Source: CAZGVV01 sp964529155
GTDB lineage: Bacteria > Pseudomonadota > Alphaproteobacteria > Rickettsiales > SXRF01
NCBI GenBank assembly: GCA_964529155.1
Contig: CAZGVV010000005.1
Span: forward strand, 1-45,807
Length of the DNA stretch: 45,807 bases
Direction of reading: 5' to 3'
Below, in pieces: positions 43,224 through 45,807 of this stretch. How positions within the stretch are numbered: position 1 is the first letter of the stretch; every line of letters begins with the position of its first letter. A program made the position numbers and the translations under genes. Below the pieces are notes generated by a model that saw only the letters and a list, made by a program, of their open reading frames with translations, searched no databases and was not told the origin of the DNA.

Positions 43224-44216
43224 ATGAGGGTATTGCCGCTCACGATGATTGCCGTATGTATGCTGCTTGCCATTAAAGTAGCAGCAGTCATGCATGGCGG
43301 CGAAGAAATAGCGCGGCTGTTTTGGGCCGGCTCTGTAGCGGCACAACAAGAAAAAACTGATGCAAAATCTGCGGACACAAAACCGGCAGAAAAACCTGCT
43401 GAGAAAAAAGATGCCAGGCCCGCAGATGTAAAAGCCCCCCCCGCGGATGCTAAAGTTGCCGAGAAGAAACCTGATGGTGAAGCGGTTAAAGGCGACAAGC
43501 CTGCTGAAGGTGAAAAGAAAACAGAAACACCCGCCGAGGCAGTGTCTAAAGAAGGCGATAAAAAGCCTGCTGAAGGTGAAGGTGAAAAAAAAGAAGGTGA
43601 GAAAAAAGAAGGCGAAAAGAAAGAACCTGACAAGCTAGAGCCTGGCCAAAGCACTGCTAAAGGCGAAGTTTCCGATGTGCGCCCCGGTGCGGATGAATCG
43701 CCGGACGGTGGAAAAGGCTTGGCTCCTGGCTCACGCTATTTCAGCCCTACCGAACTTGACATATTACAAAATCTGTCTAAACGACACGAACAGCTGGAAA
43801 CATGGGAAAAAAACATTGAGTTGAAAGAAACCTTGATGGGGGATATCGAAAAACGTATCGATACGAAAATTACCCAAATAGAAAATATGCAGCAGGCGAT
43901 GAAAGAATTAATTTTACAGTATAACGCGCAAGAAGACAGCAAAATCAAAAGCCTAGTAAAAATCTACGAAGCAATGAAGCCCACAGCTGCAGCACGCATT
44001 TTTGACGAAGTGGAAATGCCTATTTTACTGTTAGTTATTGATAAAATGGCAGAGAAAAAAGTGGCTCCGATTCTTGCTGCCATGGACTCCAAAAAAGCCA
44101 AGCAATTAACTGTAGATCTGGCTGAGCGTCGTCGGCTGCAGGGCATTCAACTCGGCGCCGCATGTATCCCTAACGTCCAACCACCACCTGCACAAAATCC
44201 AGCCCCTGCCCCATGA
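43224..44216 (+). CDS. MotE-like protein (MgtE_N-type C-terminal domain) with long low-complexity linker
   Basis: The product has 330 residues. The N-terminal signal-anchor is LPLTMIAVCMLLAIKVAAVM. Residues about 35-150 are low-complexity Lys/Glu/Ala/Pro repeats (EKKEGEKKEGEKKEPDK at the end). A coiled coil (about 175-240) follows, then an MgtE-N-like motif (KSLVKIYEAMKPTAAARIFDEV and VAPILAAMDSKKAKQL). MotE acts as a periplasmic chaperone for stator/MotC assembly in related bacteria; here the role is inferred by synteny. The linker is much longer than usual. Confidence 0.82.
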   Translation: MRVLPLTMIAVCMLLAIKVAAVMHGGEEIARLFWAGSVAAQQEKTDAKSADTKPAEKPAEKKDARPADVKAPPADAKVAEKKPDGEAVKGDKPAEGEKKTETPAEAVSKEGDKKPAEGEGEKKEGEKKEGEKKEPDKLEPGQSTAKGEVSDVRPGADESPDGGKGLAPGSRYFSPTELDILQNLSKRHEQLETWEKNIELKETLMGDIEKRIDTKITQIENMQQAMKELILQYNAQEDSKIKSLVKIYEAMKPTAAARIFDEVEMPILLLVIDKMAEKKVAPILAAMDSKKAKQLTVDLAERRRLQGIQLGAACIPNVQPPPAQNPAPAP

Positions 44217-45586
44217 TGTTAAACACCTCCATCTTACGCGAATACGATATACGCGGCATTTACCCGAGCACTCTTAACGAACAGGCTGCACGTAGGATCG
44301 GCGCGGCATTTGCCACGACGGCTGCAGCGGAAGGAGACGGCCCGCTATGTGTTGGCTATGATGGTCGTCAAAGCTCACCAGCGCTTACTGCAGCCCTGAT
44401 TGAAGGAATTCGCTCCACGGGATGCAATGTACTGGATATTGGCGTTGGGCCAACGCCAATGCTTTATTATGCAGTATGCACCACGCAAGGCGCGCGCGGT
44501 GGCATTATGGTTACGGGCTCACATAACCCACCGGATCATAATGGATTTAAATTTATGCTCGGGAAAAAGCCTTTTTTCGGCGAGCAAATAAAAGCACTTG
44601 CCCAGGTAACACCTAGTGCAGCTACTTCTCCTGGCTTGCTTCAGCACGTAGATATTTCTGCCCACTACCTTACTGAACTACGCGCTGCATGGCCAGAGGG
44701 CGCACGACCGTTGCATGTGGCCTGGGATGCTGGAAATGGAGCGACAGGTGATATAATGGTGCAGTTAGCTGCACGGCTACCCGGCACCCATATCTTGCTA
44801 AATGAAACCATCGACGGCACCTTCCCTGTTCATCACCCAGACCCCGCAGTAGCAGAAAACCTGGAGCAATTAATGCACACGGTGCGCGACAATCGCTGTG
44901 ACTTGGGTATTGCTTTTGACGGTGATGGCGACCGCATTGGCGTGGTGGATGACGCCGGTGAAATCGTATGGGGTGACGAATTACTCGCGCTTTATGCGGC
45001 AGATGTATTGCAGACTACACCCGGCAGCACCATTATTGCCGATGTCAAAGCCAGCCAGGGACTTTTCAGTGAAATTACCCGCCTCGGCGGCCACGCGCTC
45101 ATGTGGAAAACCGGACATTCGCATATTAAAGCCAAGATGCTGGAAATCGGCGCGCCGCTGGCCGGGGAAATGAGCGGCCATATGTTTTTCGCAGACCGTT
45201 ACTTCGGCTTTGATGACGCGCTTTACGCGGCGATTCGCCTGCTGGGTTTGCTGGCGCGGAGCAGCGTTCCCCTTTCGGAACTTCGCCGCCGCTTACCGCG
45301 CTATGTCTCCACCCCGGAGATGCGCTTTGTGTGTGAAGATGATAAAAAATTCGCCTTTATCGATGCCGTTAAAACCCGCCTGCAGACTGCCGGAGCCACG
45401 GTAATCGCGGTAGACGGCGTGCGGGTGCAAACCCCGGATGGCTGGTGGTTGCTGCGCGCATCTAATACCCAGCCCATGCTTTCCGCCCGTTGCGAGGCCA
45501 AGGACGCCGCCGGGCTAAAACGCCTGCAAGCCGCACTGGGCCAGGCATTGGAGGCTGAAGGCATGGCCTGCCCGAGCTTTGCTTAA
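44213..45586 (+). CDS. Phosphomannomutase/phosphoglucomutase
   Basis: The product has 457 residues. The phosphoserine loop is VTGSHNPPDHNGFK (S103), and the metal-binding loop is FDGDGDRIG (D236, D238, D240). The sugar-binding loop is GEMSGHMFF, and the C-terminal phosphate loop is LRASNTQPML. It interconverts hexose-1- and hexose-6-phosphates to supply nucleotide sugars, fitting with the glycan genes elsewhere in the window. The ATG overlaps the MotE-like stop by four bases; ATG 44216 is an alternative start. Confidence 0.93.
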   Translation: MMLNTSILREYDIRGIYPSTLNEQAARRIGAAFATTAAAEGDGPLCVGYDGRQSSPALTAALIEGIRSTGCNVLDIGVGPTPMLYYAVCTTQGARGGIMVTGSHNPPDHNGFKFMLGKKPFFGEQIKALAQVTPSAATSPGLLQHVDISAHYLTELRAAWPEGARPLHVAWDAGNGATGDIMVQLAARLPGTHILLNETIDGTFPVHHPDPAVAENLEQLMHTVRDNRCDLGIAFDGDGDRIGVVDDAGEIVWGDELLALYAADVLQTTPGSTIIADVKASQGLFSEITRLGGHALMWKTGHSHIKAKMLEIGAPLAGEMSGHMFFADRYFGFDDALYAAIRLLGLLARSSVPLSELRRRLPRYVSTPEMRFVCEDDKKFAFIDAVKTRLQTAGATVIAVDGVRVQTPDGWWLLRASNTQPMLSARCEAKDAAGLKRLQAALGQALEAEGMACPSFA

Positions 45587-45632
45587 GCATAAATACTTGA
45601 CAAGACGGGCCAAGGCGTTAAGCACGTTGAGT

Positions 45633-45708
45633 CTTATCCTATGATAAGGCCATAGCCCCCACCTCCTGCCGCAAGCAGGAGGATTCGGTTATCTCGATAA
45701 CCGGCTAT
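45633..45708 (+). other. Cluster of hairpins forming a possible three-way junction upstream of tRNA-Pro
   Basis: Three perfect hairpins lie in succession: CTTATC/GATAAG (45633-45648), CCTCCTGC/GCAGGAGG (45662-45682) and GGTTATC/GATAACC (45687-45702). The last two are enclosed by ATAGCC (45652-45657) pairing with GGCTAT (45703-45708), a typical multibranch closure. No T-run follows, so a simple terminator is unlikely. It could be a small structured RNA, an mRNA 3' end structure or a tRNA leader. Confidence 0.45.
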
Positions 45709-45728
45709 TTATACAAGTCTTACCATGT

Positions 45729-45806
<78 letters not shown>

Positions 45807-45807
45807 T

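Noticed and set aside
43097..43654. 185-codon minus-strand frame rich in Ser/Phe/Pro opposite the MotE-like linker
   Set aside because: It is the complement of Lys/Glu-rich repeats and only reflects that repeat composition.
45597..45625. Consensus -35 TTGACA upstream of tRNA-Pro as a full promoter
   Set aside because: No acceptable -10 is present at 16-18 bases spacing.

Overview
The window reads as a flagellated, free-swimming alphaproteobacterium. The evidence is an archaeal-type class I lysyl-tRNA synthetase, an RcdA/DUF1465 protein, AddA/AddB instead of RecBCD, a flgF-flgG-flgA-flgH operon facing fliL-fliM-DUF6468-MotE, and the order zf-CHCC, twin-TM protein, cobalamin adenosyltransferase, etfB, etfA. 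Four runs of exactly ten N (12324-12333, 19085-19094, 26453-26462, 39846-39855) each interrupt a conserved gene (lysK, ftsE, nth, flgG). They look like scaffold joins of a draft, probably metagenomic, assembly. Coding density is very high: no stretch over 300 bases lacks a gene.

Layout. 1-4.9 kb: addA (runs off the left edge), a divergent rcdA-like gene, addB and a 44-codon lipoprotein gene. 4.9-11.2 kb: a sulfotransferase gene divergent from a giant 1827-codon gene. That gene encodes a GT4-like domain, four GT60 (Skp1-type GlcNAc-transferase) repeats and a C-terminal 2-oxoglutarate/Fe(II) prolyl-hydroxylase-like domain. 11.3-19.2 kb: housekeeping genes (lysK, HAD hydrolase, tlpA-like, argH-lptM-like-lysA, hpt, zinc-ribbon protein, ftsE without ftsX). 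19.2-22 kb: an unrecognised 477-aa membrane protein and a lytic transglycosylase. 21.7-26.5 kb: zf-CHCC, twin-TM, PduO-type adenosyltransferase, etfBA, nadE, nth. 26.5-29 kb: exported creatininase-family protein, phospholipid-methyltransferase-like protein, MotB. 29.0-32.1 kb: an A+T-rich three-gene glycan cassette (GT2-like, methyltransferase-like/sulfotransferase fusion, GT4) translationally coupled to motB and closed by a rho-independent terminator. 32.2-37.8 kb: a small exported protein behind a strong Pho box, a TolC-MacA-MacB efflux operon and a DUF5329 protein. 37.8-44.2 kb: flagellar genes. 44.2-45.8 kb: a phosphohexomutase, a multi-hairpin spacer and tRNA-Pro(GGG).

The most unusual content is the glycan machinery. 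The giant protein joins a prolyl-hydroxylase-like domain to GT60 repeats. These are the two activities that act in sequence on eukaryotic Skp1 (hydroxylate proline, then add GlcNAc). Two of the four GT60 copies have lost catalytic residues while two look intact. A sulfotransferase is divergent from it, and a second sulfotransferase sits in the A+T-rich cassette beside motB. Together they suggest the cell makes a complex, probably sulfated glycan or glycoprotein, which could be a surface or flagellar product. The product itself cannot be read from sequence.
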